In this document: positions 1-8,292 of the stretch, in pieces
Position numbering within the stretch: the stretch's first letter is position 1
Layout: every line of letters starts with the position of its first letter
DNA from: an uncultured Terriglobus sp.
GTDB lineage: Bacteria > Acidobacteriota > Terriglobia > Terriglobales > Acidobacteriaceae
Length of the DNA stretch: 15,161 nt
Direction: 5' to 3'
Assembly: GCA_937871605.1 (NCBI GenBank)
Contig: CALMRM010000088.1
Span: forward strand, 8,092-23,252
Notes under the pieces: generated by a model
Databases searched by the model: none
Told to the model about the DNA's origin: nothing
What the model saw: only the letters and a program-made list of their open reading frames with translations
Translations under genes and position numbers: made by a program

Positions 1-47
1 GTGAGTGCCGCGGCCCCCTGGAGCAGTTCTCGACGTGTAACGGACAT
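1..47 (-). CDS. N-terminal fragment of a Tat-exported protein (cut by window edge)
   Basis: Only the first 15 codons and two bases are present; the gene runs off the left edge. The reading is MSVTRRELLQGAAAL, a twin-arginine signal start: an RR pair inside T-R-R-E-L-L followed by a hydrophobic, alanine-rich stretch. This implies export of a folded, often cofactor-containing protein to the periplasm. A strong Shine-Dalgarno GGAGG lies 4 nt upstream of the ATG. The start is 12 nt past the stop of TonB-dependent receptor 1, so the two are very probably co-transcribed. The family cannot be told from 15 residues. In such loci Tat-tagged neighbours are often oxidoreductases, sugar isomerase/epimerase-type proteins or glycosidases, but that is only a guess. 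Confidence 0.7.
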   Translation of the reverse strand, partial: MSVTRRELLQGAAAL

Positions 48-59
48 GGTACCTCCGGA

Positions 60-3000
60 TTAGAACTGCAGTTTAACGGACGCTTGCAGGCTGCGCCCGC
101 CGCCCACACCATTGACACTGCCCTGGCCGGAGCCGAGCGTGCTGGTGATGTAGCCGTAGTTCGTATTGCCAAAGGTGCCGGTCTGCGGGTTAGCGAACTG
201 TGGCGTGTTGCTCAGCTGGAACGCCTCGAAGCGCGTTTCCAGATTGGCCTCGCGGAAGACCGGGAACTGCTTAAAGATAGTCAGGTTGTCCTGTATGTAA
301 CCCGGACCCGTGAAGGGATTGCGCCCCGTGTTACCCGCCACGCCATTGCCGGTAGGCTGGCCGAAGCTAGCTGGATCGAAGTAGTTGATGCCGATGGTGC
401 TGTGGCCACCAATGCGGCGGTATGGCGCAATGAGGTTAGCGGTCTGTGTGTACCCCGGCGTATTCAGCGAGCCGCCGTTGGCGTTGACCGTGAAGGGCAG
501 GCCCGACACCACAGAGAGGATGCCCGAAAGCTTCCAGCCGCCCAGCACGAAGGCTGCCGGACCGGTGGCGAACAGGCCGTGGCCGCGTCCTGCGGGCAAC
601 TCATAGGTAAAGCTATTTTCGAAATTCAGCTTGCGGTCGAAGTCGGCCATGGCATAGTTCCGGCGCGGCTGCGCGTAGAACAGGAGGCCGCCATCGTCAC
701 CCGATTGGTAGTTGAGCGCCTTGCCCCATGTGAATGCCGTGGTAAAGCTCAGGCCCTTAGACATGCGCTTGTTGAGCGACGCCTGCAGCGATTGGTAGTT
801 GGACGAGAAGCCCAGGAACTGCGCGGTGCTGGCGGCAGTGCGCCCGAACGCGATGTTCTGTGGCTCACTGGCGACGCCGCCACCCAGGAAGGTGGGCAGG
901 TTCAGGTTCTGCGATACCGGCATGTGTACGCCGTGATTGGCCACATAGGCCAGCTGCAGAGTCATGTCCCCAGGTAGTGTCTGCTGCACGGCCACGTTCC
1001 AACTCATCACATATGGGTTGTAGAACCCTGTGGGAATGATGGTGAAGTTCGACGAGTTCAGCGTCTTGTTGGAAGCGACATTGATGATGCCGCTGGCTGG
1101 GATCGGGATGGCAACCGGTGCGGGGAAGCCCTGCTGAAAGGTCGCGGGTGTTACGCCGTCGGCGATCACCGCCGGGCCATAGGTCGTGGCAGGGTTGAAG
1201 CTGTTGTTGGCGCGTACCGGATAGTTGTAGGCGTACGTGTTGTCGGGAAAGGGCAGGTAGCTCATGCCGAAGCCCATGCGAACCACGGTCGACTCGCTGG
1301 CGCGATACGACAGACCGGTGCGCGGCGCGAAGTAGCCATAGCGAGTCTTCAGGCCCAGGTTTGCGGGCACGTTGCCAACACCTGCCAGTTGCAAGGTATT
1401 GGTGCCAAAGTCGTAGTTCGAGAAGCCCGACGAGACCTTGGGCGTGGCGGGCGGGTAGAACTCCCATCGCACACCCAGGTCGAGCGTCAGCTTCTGGTTC
1501 ACCTGCCACTTGTCCGTCACGTAGGCGAAGATCCAGTTTTGCCGGTAGGCCGGGAAGAACGTGTTGAGATCGCGGCCCGCTACACTGGGCACGTCCAGCA
1601 GAAAGCTGGCGACGTCGTTGGCCACGTTGGTGCTGGCACCCGGGATGGATGTCTGGTTTTCGCCAAAGGTGTACGCACCGCGCGGGCTGTAGGTCTGGTC
1701 CTGCAGCAGGTCGTCGCGCACGCGCCGGAAGTCCCCGCCAAACTTGATGCTGTGGTTCTTCAGCACCTTGCTCCAGTTGTTGACGAAGTCGATGTTGGAC
1801 TCTGCGCGGATCCAGGGAATGGATGCCGAATAGCCGAACTGCGGGTTGGAGAAGCCACCGTTCACCGTGATGCCCACCTGGCCCGTGGTGAAGGGATTGC
1901 CCGAGAGGTTCACGCCGTTGATGCCGACAGCAGTGGCGTCGTTGGTGCCGTAGTCGCTTGGGGTGGCGTTGTTGCGCAGGTGGGCGACGCCGAAGCGTAC
2001 TTCGGTAAAGAGGGTGTTGCTGAAGCTGTGCTCCAGATTCACGCCGGTGCTGTAGGCCGTCTGCACGCCGGTGGCCTCAAAGCCGCCACCGCCCGCAGGA
2101 CCGCCATAGAACGGGCCGAACACAGGGGCCTGGAAGGTGTTGGCACGCTGCCAGCTGAAGCGGCCGCTCAGGTGATCCTTCTGCGTCAGCGTGTAATCGG
2201 CCTTGATGTCATAGCTGTTGGTGTCTTTGCTGAAGGGCAGGTTGACGTTGTAATTGTTGGTGGGCGCGGCCAGGTTGGTTACATTCTGGTTGGGCGCAGG
2301 CAGACCCTTTAGGAACGCGCGGGTGACCGGGTTGATGCGGGCGATCGGAATCTGATTGTTGAGGAACGGCGTACGTCCAGAACCATCCGGGTTGCCGGTT
2401 GCGGGATCGTAGATTTGACCGTTGAGGAACGTGCCGTTCGCTGCCTTGCCCTTGGCGAGCCCAGGTCCGCTGAAGTCCACAAAGCCGCTGCCGTTGTCGG
2501 TGTAGAAGGCGGTCGGGATGATGGTCAACACGTTGTTGACACGCTCACGATCCGTGGTGCGCAGGTAGTCGCCAAACAGGAAGAGCTTGTCCTTGATGAT
2601 GGGACCGCCCAGGCTGCCGCCAAAGTAGTTGTACGCCAGGTGACCCAGCGGCCCACCGAAATACGAGCGTGCATTGACCGCATTGTTCTGGATGAACTCA
2701 AAGGCGGAGCCGTGCACGGCATTGGTGCCGGAGCGCAGGGTTACGTTGGTGACGGCGCCAATCGCGCGACCCAGCTCGGCGTCAAAGTTGTTGGTGGAGA
2801 CGTCCACGGCCTGAATCGCCTCGGCGGGCGGAATGATGATCTGCAGCAAACCGGTACGTTCATCGTCGTCGATGCCTTCGATCTGGTACAGATTGCCCAT
2901 GCGCGGGATGCCGTTCGCGCGGGTCTGCACGGCGCTCTGTGCGTTGAAGAACTGCGAGTGCTCGTAGGTGGCGGGCTGCGTGCCGGGCACCAGGTTCAGC

Positions 3001-3473
3001 AGCGTCTGGAAGTTGCGATTGGTGCCCAGCGGCAGATCCGCCACAGCCTGGCGCTCAATTTTGGTGCTGATGTCGGCACGGTCGGTCTGCAGCACGGGCG
3101 GTGCGGTTGAGATGGTGACCTCTTCCGACACGGAACCGGTTGCCAGTGAGGCATCGACGCGAGTGGAACTATTGCTCTGCAGGTCGATGTTGGCGTGGGT
3201 TTCGCGCTTGAAGCCCTGCGCCTCCACCGTCACGGTGTAGCGGCCCGGCGTGAGGCCCGGCACGGTGTAGTTGCCGCTTTCATTGCCGGTAAATTTCTGC
3301 ACCTGTCCGGTGTCTGTTGCAGTAATCGTGACCTGCGCGTTCGGCACTGCCGCGCCGCTTGCATCGGTCACTGTGCCCAGCAGGGTTGCGCTTACTGCCT
3401 GGGCCAAGCCGGCCGTGGGTAGGGAAACGCATGCAGCTGCCAGGCTTGCAGCCCGGAGCAGACGAAAGTTCAT
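60..3473 (-). CDS. TonB-dependent receptor 1 (Oar-like, carboxypeptidase-regulatory domain)
   Basis: Outer-membrane active transporter of 1137 aa, probably for xylo-oligosaccharides given its neighbours; the substrate is inferred. Residues 1 to about 26 are a signal peptide ending LAQA. About 30-115 form a carboxypeptidase-regulatory-like beta-sandwich (GTVTDASGAAVPNAQVTI ... GFKRE). About 125-265 are the plug (LPLGTNRNF, YQIEGIDDDE, FDAELGRAIGAVTNVTLRSGTN). From about 270 to the end is the beta-barrel, closing with QASVKLQF; the terminal Phe is the usual outer-membrane assembly signal. No clear TonB box or SusD partner is seen. The frame is open 19 codons further upstream, but the start at 3473 is preferred because it begins the signal peptide and has GGAGG 5 nt before it, in the same context as receptor 2. 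The size is normal for acidobacterial members. A Tat-signal gene follows after 12 nt. Confidence 0.93.
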   Translation of the reverse strand: MNFRLLRAASLAAACVSLPTAGLAQAVSATLLGTVTDASGAAVPNAQVTITATDTGQVQKFTGNESGNYTVPGLTPGRYTVTVEAQGFKRETHANIDLQSNSSTRVDASLATGSVSEEVTISTAPPVLQTDRADISTKIERQAVADLPLGTNRNFQTLLNLVPGTQPATYEHSQFFNAQSAVQTRANGIPRMGNLYQIEGIDDDERTGLLQIIIPPAEAIQAVDVSTNNFDAELGRAIGAVTNVTLRSGTNAVHGSAFEFIQNNAVNARSYFGGPLGHLAYNYFGGSLGGPIIKDKLFLFGDYLRTTDRERVNNVLTIIPTAFYTDNGSGFVDFSGPGLAKGKAANGTFLNGQIYDPATGNPDGSGRTPFLNNQIPIARINPVTRAFLKGLPAPNQNVTNLAAPTNNYNVNLPFSKDTNSYDIKADYTLTQKDHLSGRFSWQRANTFQAPVFGPFYGGPAGGGGFEATGVQTAYSTGVNLEHSFSNTLFTEVRFGVAHLRNNATPSDYGTNDATAVGINGVNLSGNPFTTGQVGITVNGGFSNPQFGYSASIPWIRAESNIDFVNNWSKVLKNHSIKFGGDFRRVRDDLLQDQTYSPRGAYTFGENQTSIPGASTNVANDVASFLLDVPSVAGRDLNTFFPAYRQNWIFAYVTDKWQVNQKLTLDLGVRWEFYPPATPKVSSGFSNYDFGTNTLQLAGVGNVPANLGLKTRYGYFAPRTGLSYRASESTVVRMGFGMSYLPFPDNTYAYNYPVRANNSFNPATTYGPAVIADGVTPATFQQGFPAPVAIPIPASGIINVASNKTLNSSNFTIIPTGFYNPYVMSWNVAVQQTLPGDMTLQLAYVANHGVHMPVSQNLNLPTFLGGGVASEPQNIAFGRTAASTAQFLGFSSNYQSLQASLNKRMSKGLSFTTAFTWGKALNYQSGDDGGLLFYAQPRRNYAMADFDRKLNFENSFTYELPAGRGHGLFATGPAAFVLGGWKLSGILSVVSGLPFTVNANGGSLNTPGYTQTANLIAPYRRIGGHSTIGINYFDPASFGQPTGNGVAGNTGRNPFTGPGYIQDNLTIFKQFPVFREANLETRFEAFQLSNTPQFANPQTGTFGNTNYGYITSTLGSGQGSVNGVGGGRSLQASVKLQF

Positions 3474-3516
3474 GGTGCCTCCAAAACAGTGGTGCAGGGT
3501 TCTACGTAGCACCCGA

Positions 3517-3546
3517 ACCATAGAGGCCATGCAAGTGCACTGTCAA
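3517..3546 (-). promoter_or_regulatory. Putative sigma70-type promoter of receptor 1
   Basis: Read on the minus strand there is a perfect -35 TTGACA (3546-3541), an 18-bp spacer and a -10 TATGGT (3522-3517, four of six matches). A start near 3510 would leave a leader of about 37 nt before the receptor ATG. Receptor 1 can therefore be transcribed independently of xylA. The spacer and -35 lie inside an inverted repeat, described separately. Confidence 0.55.
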
Positions 3547-3553
3547 TGCATGG
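3527..3553. repeat. 27-bp inverted repeat over the receptor 1 promoter (operator candidate)
   Basis: Arms CCATGCA (3527-3533) and TGCATGG (3547-3553) are perfect inverted repeats separated by 13 bp; GTGCAC, itself a palindrome, sits between them. The element covers the -35 hexamer and much of the spacer, so a dimeric regulator bound here would block RNA polymerase. The regulator is unknown, and 7-bp arms can occur by chance. Confidence 0.35.
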
Positions 3554-3576
3554 TGGTTGTACAGAAGCACCCCGCG

Positions 3577-3591
3577 TGCAAGCGGCTTTCA
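3577..3591. promoter_or_regulatory. LacI-family-like operator candidate upstream of receptor 1
   Basis: TGCAAGCGGCTTTCA is an imperfect palindrome about a central G, with six of seven arm positions matching. It follows the TG-AA-C...G-TT-CA pattern typical of LacI/GalR-family sites. It lies about 31 bp upstream of the predicted -35 of receptor 1 and 60 bp after the xylA stop. No regulator gene is present in the window, so this rests on pattern alone. Confidence 0.3.
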
Positions 3592-3650
3592 TGTCTGCAC
3601 AAAACGGCGGGGGTCACTTGCGTATTCCTGCTGGAACCGTGGATGCGCAC

Positions 3651-4973
3651 TCACCCGTAGATGGCTTTGACCGTCAGGTTTTCGAGCTGCTCCTGCCGCC
3701 CGGAACGTGGCTGCGGGTTGACGGCTTCGCTCTCCGCCTTTGCAGCAACTTGCTCCAGTCCCATGCTGCCATCCAGCATGGCCTTTGCCTCCGGCGTCTG
3801 CCAACCGGCGTAGCGCTCCGCCAGCAGCGCGTCGTACTTGCCGTCTTCAATGATCTTTGCGGCAAGCAGAAAGGCGCGGGCGCACAGGTCTACACCACCC
3901 ACATGCGCGTAGACCATGTCCTCTGGCGTGAAGCTCTGGCGGCGCACCTTGGCGTCGAAGTTGCATCCGCCCTTGCCCAGACCACCTGCCTTGATCACGT
4001 GATACATGCTCAACGTCATGGTCCACAGCTCGTTGGGGAACTGATCCGTGTCCCAGCCCAGCAGGGCGTCACCGCGGTTAATGTCAAGCGAGCCAAGAAT
4101 GCCAAACGCGCCCGCGGTGGCAATCTCGTGCTCAAAGGTGTGCCCGGCCAGCGTGGCGTGGTTCGCCTCCAGGTTGACGCGCACCTCGCTTTCCAGACCG
4201 TAGCGCTGCAGGAACCCGTACACCGTTGCGCAGTCAAAGTCGTACTGGTGCACGGTGGGCTCCTTCGGCTTGGGCTCGATCAGGATTTGGCCGTCGAAGC
4301 CAATCTTCTTTTTGTAGTCCACCACCATGGTGAGGAAGCGGCCCATGTGGTCCAGCTCCTGCCGCATGTCGGTGTTGAGAATGGTCTCGTAGCCTTCGCG
4401 GCCGCCCCACAGCACGTAGTTGCTGCCGCCCAGCTGTTTGGTCACGTCCATGCAGTGCTTGACCGTCGCCGCGCTCCAGGCGAACACCTCAGGGTCAGGG
4501 TTTGTGCTGGCACCGGCCATGAAGCGTGGGTGCGAAAAGAGATTCGCGGTGCCCCACAGCAGCTTTGTGCTTGAACCCTCCATCTTTTCGCCAAGGTAGT
4601 CGGCCATCGTGTGCAGATTGGCCAGCGTTTCCTTCAGCGTGTCGCCAGCAGGCGCAATGTCAGCGTCGTGGAAGCAGAAAAACGGCAGGTCAAGCACACG
4701 GAAAAGCTCAAAGGCTGCATCGGCCTTCGCCCTGGCCTGCGCAAGTGCATCGCCAGTCACCATCCACGGCCGGAAGATCGTGGGTCCACCAAAGGGGTCG
4801 CTGCCGTTCATGGCGAAGGAGTGCCAATAGGCCACCGCAAACCGAAGATGCTCCTTCAGCGGCTTGCCCATCACCATGCGGTCCGCCTCGTAGAAGCGGT
4901 AGGCAAACGGATTGTCACTGGAGGGACCCTCAAACGTGACAGGGGAGATGTGCGTGAAAACGGTGTCTGCCAT
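3651..4973 (-). CDS. xylA: Xylose isomerase
   Basis: Cytoplasmic, metal-dependent isomerase converting D-xylose to D-xylulose, the first step of the isomerase pathway. The protein is 440 aa, the usual length of class II (E. coli-type) enzymes. The catalytic pair H102 and D105 is in FHDADIAP. The metal ligands are all visible: E233 (EPKPKEP), E269 and H272 (LEANHATLAGH), D297, D308 and D310 (SLDINRGDALLGWDTDQFP) and D340 (GGCNFDAKVRR). They match the E. coli positions with an offset of one, which fixes the start at 4973. The open frame continues 81 codons upstream, but that part is arginine-rich and not XylA-like. A weak purine-rich site (AGAAGAGAG) precedes the ATG. The gene lies between two TonB-dependent receptors on the same strand; xylB is about 8 kb away. 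It appears fully functional. Confidence 0.98.
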   Translation of the reverse strand: MADTVFTHISPVTFEGPSSDNPFAYRFYEADRMVMGKPLKEHLRFAVAYWHSFAMNGSDPFGGPTIFRPWMVTGDALAQARAKADAAFELFRVLDLPFFCFHDADIAPAGDTLKETLANLHTMADYLGEKMEGSSTKLLWGTANLFSHPRFMAGASTNPDPEVFAWSAATVKHCMDVTKQLGGSNYVLWGGREGYETILNTDMRQELDHMGRFLTMVVDYKKKIGFDGQILIEPKPKEPTVHQYDFDCATVYGFLQRYGLESEVRVNLEANHATLAGHTFEHEIATAGAFGILGSLDINRGDALLGWDTDQFPNELWTMTLSMYHVIKAGGLGKGGCNFDAKVRRQSFTPEDMVYAHVGGVDLCARAFLLAAKIIEDGKYDALLAERYAGWQTPEAKAMLDGSMGLEQVAAKAESEAVNPQPRSGRQEQLENLTVKAIYG

Positions 4974-5004
4974 TGGCTCTCTTCTGGGTGAGGTTAGCCT
5001 GTGC

Positions 5005-5021
5005 GCCCTGCGGGGCAGGGC
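5005..5021 (-). other. Hairpin in the xylA leader
   Basis: GCCCTGC and GCAGGGC form a perfect 7-bp stem with a 3-nt loop, extended by a G-U and a G-C pair on the minus-strand transcript. It ends about 30 nt upstream of the xylA ATG. No T-run follows, so it does not look like a terminator. It may stabilise the 5' end of the mRNA or affect translation. Confidence 0.4.
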
Positions 5022-5036
5022 ACCAGCTGCACGCCC

Positions 5037-5066
5037 ATTGTTCACACGGAGCCATGCTGCTTGCAA
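5037..5066 (-). promoter_or_regulatory. Weak xylA promoter candidate with 10-bp palindrome
   Basis: On the minus strand TTGCAA (5066-5061), an 18-bp spacer and AACAAT (5042-5037) match the sigma70 consensus at four of six positions each. The -35 lies within the perfect palindrome GCTTGCAAGC (5059-5068), a possible operator. The site is downstream of the hairpin after receptor 2, where a separate xylA promoter would be expected. The match is weak. Confidence 0.28.
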
Positions 5067-5100
5067 GCGCAGGAGCGCGCCTTGCGTACACGGCAGCAGA

Positions 5101-5133
5101 AAGGCCCGCAGGCCATGTACACGCCTACGGGCC
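5101..5133 (-). terminator. Rho-independent-like terminator after receptor 2
   Basis: On the minus strand, 21 nt after the receptor 2 stop, GGCCCGTAGGC (5133-5123) pairs with GCCTGCGGGCC (5113-5103), ten Watson-Crick pairs plus one wobble, around a 9-nt loop. TTTCTG follows directly, a short and imperfect T-tract. It would limit read-through from receptor 2 into xylA, possibly only partly. Confidence 0.55.
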
Positions 5134-5154
5134 AGTGTGCTGCATGCGCTGCGG

Positions 5155-8100
5155 TCAGAAGGTGAGCTTGCCCACGAGCTGCAACTGCCGCGACGAGCCA
5201 AGGTCGCCCACCGCAAACCGCGTGGCGGAGATCACGCCAAAGCTGGTGGAGGTGACTGCGGCGGATGTGCCAGGATTGCCGAAGCTGGCGTGGTTGACCA
5301 CGTCAAAGGCATCGACCCGCAGCTGGAAGTTCAGCTTCTCCGTAATCGCCGTGTTCTTTTCGAGCGACACGTCGATGTCAGAGAAGCCGGGCCCTGTCAT
5401 AGAGTTGCGGCTGATGTTGCCAAAGGCATTGGCAGCGGGTAGCTGGTAGATGCAGCCTGCCGTAACAGCTGCTGCGGTGCAGGTAGCTGAGTTGAACCAC
5501 TGCACGGTGGTGTTGCTGGTTTTGGTGTTGAGGTACTGTACAGGCGCTACCAGGTTGGGATGTGCTACGCCGGTGGAGCCGGTGAAGGTTGTGGACGTTT
5601 GCGTGATGTTGAGCGGGTTGCCGGTCTGCCACTGGGCAATGCCGGAAAGCTGCCAGCCTGCCGCAAGCCGGTTGCCATGGAAGGGCAGAGCGTATATGCC
5701 GTTAAAGCTGATGCGGTTGCGCGTGTCGAAGTCAGACGGGCCGTAGTTCAGGTAGGGCCGTGTCGCGTCCTGAAAGGCTGTGCTGGATAGCGAACCAATG
5801 TCGAGCGACTTGCTCAGGTTGTAATTGAAGCTGAAGTTCAGGCCATTGCGAAATGCCTTGCGCGTGGTGAGCCACAGGGCGTTGTAGTTGGACTGGCCGA
5901 TGGATTCCACCTGGTTGATATTGACGCCGATGGCGGTGTTCTGCAGCAGCGGGCTGCTGGTTGACAGCCGCGTAAAGGGGCGTAGGCCTGTCGTGAGCGA
6001 TGGCTGATTGACGTTGAGTGGTTGCCGCAGGTGGCGTCCAACCGAGCCATAGTAGCCCACGGATGTCACGACGCCATAGGGTAGTTCCTGCTGCACATTG
6101 ACGTTAAAGGTTTGCGTGTACGCGTTTTTGAAGTTTCGGTCGATAGACGCGATCGCAATGCCTGCGGCTGCGGCTGAAGCCGAGAGGCTGCTAAGCGGCA
6201 CAGAGGGCTGAGCGGTCGAGGTCACGTAGTTCACCGCATTGCGGAACGGAGGGTTGCCGGTCAAGCCGCTGACGGCGTTGGTCTCCGGTTGGTCGGACAT
6301 ATACCCATACGCGCCACGAAACACCGTCTTGTTGTTGCCAAACGGGTCGTATGCAATGCCAAGACGTGGCTGGTAATTATTGTTTTGCCGGTAGGGGCTT
6401 TTGCCATAGCTGTTGGTGCCGGCCTGGGTCAGGCTGTCGGTCGCGGTGTCGAACATGATAAAGCGGTTCTCACCCTCCACCGGCGAGCCATTCCACTCGT
6501 AGCGAAAGCCGAGTTCGGCGGTCAGGTTGGGCGTGAGCTTCCAGCTGTCCTGCACAAATCCGCCCACCGCGTCCACATAGATGCGGTTGCTGACGAAGCC
6601 AGGCGTGAGCGAAAAGCTGGTGGCGCGGCCAAACGCAAAGCCGGTGGCCGTGGCAGCGTTGGCACCCGTGGGCAACGCACCGGTTGCGGTGGTGCCAAAG
6701 GTGGTAAAGCCCAGGTTGCCAGGGTCGGCGCTGAAGTTCACATTCAGAAAGCGACGAATCTCCCCGCCGAACTTGATGGAGTGCTTGCCCGCGGTGAGCG
6801 TCGCCGTGTCTGACACGATGCCAAAGGTATCGAAGCGACCCTGCGGAAAGCCGGTGGGGCCGCCAAAGTTGAGACCGATGTCGGTAATCGTGATCTGCGG
6901 GATGCCGGGCACACCAGGATTGTTTGTTCCCAGGCCAAGCGACGCCGCGGTCGTGGTCTGGTTCGCGTTGAAGGCGATGGCGATGCGGTTGAAGCCAAGC
7001 CGCGCCTCATTCACCAGCCGCGGGCTGAAGACGTGCGTTTCACCCAGGGTGAGGATTTGGCGAGTGGCCGCGCGGTTGTCGCCAAAGCCTGGGATGGTGT
7101 TGCTTTGCAGCGTGGGTTCGGTCCGCTTGTCCTTCTGAATGGCATAGAAGCCATGCAGCGTATCCGAGGGGCCAAAGGTGTGTGAGATGTCGGCGGTACC
7201 CTGATCGGTCTGCACTGGGCCTGCCGCAAGGCCCGCATAGCGGTTGCCCGCGGCGTTGTTGGGCAGCGGAATGTATTGCAGCAACTGCCTTGCAGCGGGA
7301 TCGGTAACGCTGGCACGTTGGGCCAGTGTTGGCACGCCGCTGTTGATGGTAAGCCCCTGCGACTGCCGCAGCGCCTCGTAGCTCACGAAGAAGAAGGTGT
7401 GATCTTTCCAGATGGGGCCGCCAACCGCTGCACCAAAGTTGTGCCGCTTGAAGGGTGCCTGTCGGGTGACACCTGCCTGGTTGAAGTAATTGCGCGCGTC
7501 CACAGCCTCGTTGCGGACGTACTCGAACACCTCGCCGTGAAACGCGTTGGTGCCGGAACGCGTGCTGACGTTGACGATGGAGCCGGACGAGCGGCCGTAC
7601 TCCGCGGAGAACGTCTGGTTGTTGATCTTGAACTCTGACGTCGTGTTGATCGACGGCTGAAACGTGATCTGGTTCTGCACCAGGTCGTTCAGGTTGACGC
7701 CGTTGATCTGGAAGTTGACGGAGTCGTCGCGATTGCCGGCCGTGATGAAGCTGTTCGCGCCCAGGCCGCGGCTTGGCGCGGTCAGGTTGCCGTTGGCGGG
7801 CGCTGTCACACCACCCGCGGTGAGTACCGTGAGGTCCAGGAAATGGCGGCCATTCAGCGGTACTTCCTGCACGGTCTGCCGGTCGATCACCTGGCCCACG
7901 GTAATGCTCTCGGAGTCGATGAGCGGCGTAGCGCTTTCCACTTGTACCGTCTCGCCTGCGGAGGCGGGTGCGAGCGGAATGTCAACGTTGCTCTTGGCAT
8001 CGACCAGCAGGGTGAAGCGCTGCACGGTGTAGGTGGCAAAGCCGGACGCCGTCACCCGGATGGAGTAGTCGCCTGGGGGAAGCGACGGAGCCACGTACTG

Positions 8101-8292
8101 GCCCGCACCGTCGCTGGTCAACGAGCGATCCACACCGGTGCCCAGGTTATGCACAACAATCTGCGCACCCGGCAGCACCGCGCCTGTGGGGTCCTTCACC
8201 GTGCCCGAAATGGTGCCGGTGGACTGGGCGACGAGGGCAGCCGGTGCGGATAAAACAGCTGCCAGCGCCAGCAGGGAAGAACGGTGCTTCAT
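5155..8292 (-). CDS. TonB-dependent receptor 2 (Oar-like, carboxypeptidase-regulatory domain)
   Basis: Outer-membrane TonB-dependent transporter of 1045 aa, with an inferred role in uptake of xylan fragments. Residues 1 to about 22 are a signal peptide (MKHRSSLLALAAVLSAPAAL). About 25-110 are the carboxypeptidase-regulatory-like domain (ISGTVKDPTGAVLPGAQIVV ... GFATY). About 120-260 are the plug (EVPLNGRHFLDL, NFQINGVNLND, FSAEYGRSSGSIVNVSTRSGTN). From about 270 to the end is the barrel, ending LQLVGKLTF with the terminal Phe. A Cys pair near the C-terminus (SATCTAAAVTAGC) may form a surface-loop disulfide. The frame extends 36 codons further upstream, but the start at 8292 opens the signal peptide and has GGAGG 5 nt before it. 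It differs clearly from receptor 1 (about 90 aa shorter, different plug), so it is not a recent tandem copy. Confidence 0.93.
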   Translation of the reverse strand: MKHRSSLLALAAVLSAPAALVAQSTGTISGTVKDPTGAVLPGAQIVVHNLGTGVDRSLTSDGAGQYVAPSLPPGDYSIRVTASGFATYTVQRFTLLVDAKSNVDIPLAPASAGETVQVESATPLIDSESITVGQVIDRQTVQEVPLNGRHFLDLTVLTAGGVTAPANGNLTAPSRGLGANSFITAGNRDDSVNFQINGVNLNDLVQNQITFQPSINTTSEFKINNQTFSAEYGRSSGSIVNVSTRSGTNAFHGEVFEYVRNEAVDARNYFNQAGVTRQAPFKRHNFGAAVGGPIWKDHTFFFVSYEALRQSQGLTINSGVPTLAQRASVTDPAARQLLQYIPLPNNAAGNRYAGLAAGPVQTDQGTADISHTFGPSDTLHGFYAIQKDKRTEPTLQSNTIPGFGDNRAATRQILTLGETHVFSPRLVNEARLGFNRIAIAFNANQTTTAASLGLGTNNPGVPGIPQITITDIGLNFGGPTGFPQGRFDTFGIVSDTATLTAGKHSIKFGGEIRRFLNVNFSADPGNLGFTTFGTTATGALPTGANAATATGFAFGRATSFSLTPGFVSNRIYVDAVGGFVQDSWKLTPNLTAELGFRYEWNGSPVEGENRFIMFDTATDSLTQAGTNSYGKSPYRQNNNYQPRLGIAYDPFGNNKTVFRGAYGYMSDQPETNAVSGLTGNPPFRNAVNYVTSTAQPSVPLSSLSASAAAAGIAIASIDRNFKNAYTQTFNVNVQQELPYGVVTSVGYYGSVGRHLRQPLNVNQPSLTTGLRPFTRLSTSSPLLQNTAIGVNINQVESIGQSNYNALWLTTRKAFRNGLNFSFNYNLSKSLDIGSLSSTAFQDATRPYLNYGPSDFDTRNRISFNGIYALPFHGNRLAAGWQLSGIAQWQTGNPLNITQTSTTFTGSTGVAHPNLVAPVQYLNTKTSNTTVQWFNSATCTAAAVTAGCIYQLPAANAFGNISRNSMTGPGFSDIDVSLEKNTAITEKLNFQLRVDAFDVVNHASFGNPGTSAAVTSTSFGVISATRFAVGDLGSSRQLQLVGKLTF

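Noticed and set aside
84..2312. Long plus-strand open frames opposite receptor 1
   Set aside because: They lie antisense to a clear receptor, have no ribosome binding site, and read as low-complexity Arg/Val/Ala-rich protein with no recognisable domain. GC-rich codon use produces such shadows.
3592..3650. Terminator after xylA
   Set aside because: The TTCC-AGCA-GGAA hairpin has only 4-5 bp and no following T-tract; the TTTT further on is not preceded by a stem.
3546..4574. 342-aa plus-strand open frame opposite xylA
   Set aside because: It is antisense to an intact xylose isomerase, has no family resemblance and no start signal.
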